5,481 bases of DNA from the NCBI GenBank assembly GCA_018814745.1, contig JAHIZC010000139.1, forward strand, positions 1 to 5,481, in the 5' to 3' direction. How positions within the stretch are numbered: position 1 is the stretch's first letter; every line of letters begins with the position of its first letter. This document shows, piece after piece, positions 5,373 through 5,481 of the stretch. The position numbers and the translations under genes are program-made. Under the pieces are notes generated by a model, which had not been told where the DNA came from, did not search any database, and saw only the letters and a program-made list of their open reading frames with translations. The stretch is from Candidatus Omnitrophota bacterium. Its GTDB lineage: Bacteria > Omnitrophota > Gorgyraeia > Gygaellales > Profunditerraquicolaceae.

Positions 5373-5481
5373 TTAAGCAATAACCTCTGTTACAACACCA
5401 GCACCGACCGTATGCCCGCCTTCGCGAATTGCAAAACGAGATTCTTTCTCCATAGCGATAGGTGTAATCAGTTCTACTTCC
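5373..5481 (-). CDS. tuf: elongation factor Tu (C-terminal part, runs off window)
   Basis: EF-Tu is the GTPase that delivers aminoacyl-tRNA to the ribosomal A site. Only the last 35 codons are present, ending in TAA at 5373-5375. They encode the end of beta-barrel domain 3: [20 protein letters not shown] followed by GHTVGAGVV and a short end EVIA. The [15 protein letters not shown] pattern is diagnostic of EF-Tu. Its position before rpsJ shows that the str (fusA-tuf) and S10 clusters are adjacent here, a common bacterial arrangement. Confidence 0.97.
   Translation of the reverse strand, partial: EVELITPIAMEKESRFAIREGGHTVGAGVVTEVIA

Overview
This is bacterial chromosomal DNA carrying the conserved S10 ribosomal-protein operon, read entirely from the minus strand. 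In transcription order (right to left) it holds the 3' end of tuf (EF-Tu), rpsJ (S10), rplC (L3), rplD (L4), rplW (L23), a roughly 200-base non-coding insert, rplB (L2), rpsS (S19), rplV (L22), rpsC (S3), rplP (L16), rpmC (L29), rpsQ (S17) and the 5' end of rplN (L14). The last gene opens the part usually called the spc operon. All three stop codons (TAA, TAG, TGA) are used normally, so the standard bacterial code applies. The base composition is moderately AT-rich. The fused tuf-S10 arrangement and the bacterial-type L16, L29 and S17 show a bacterium. The protein sequences do not look like a common cultured proteobacterium or firmicute. An uncultured lineage such as Omnitrophota or a relative is possible, but this is only a guess from general sequence character.

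The genes are packed tightly: rplD/rplW and rpsQ/rplN overlap by 4 bases (ATGA), and most other junctions are 1 to 16 bases. Clear Shine-Dalgarno sequences precede rplC, rpsS, rplV, rpsC, rplP and rplN. rpsJ, rplD, rplW, rplB and rpmC have weak or no recognisable ones and may depend on coupling or on AT-rich leaders. The products assemble into both subunits: L2, L3, L4, L14, L16, L22, L23 and L29 into the large one, and S3, S10, S17 and S19 into the small one. EF-Tu delivers aminoacyl-tRNA to the finished ribosome.

Two non-coding spots stand out. Between tuf and rpsJ lies a perfect 13-bp hairpin with a 3-base loop (5331-5359). Between rplW and rplB, where bacteria usually have only a few bases, lies a 196-bp imperfect palindrome (3235-3430). 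Its two arms carry three collinear inverted blocks, and each arm also folds on itself into a terminal hairpin. It looks like a small non-autonomous mobile or palindromic repeat element lodged inside an essential operon. It supplies the last base of the rplW stop codon and ends 15 bases before the rplB start. This is the most unusual object in the window.
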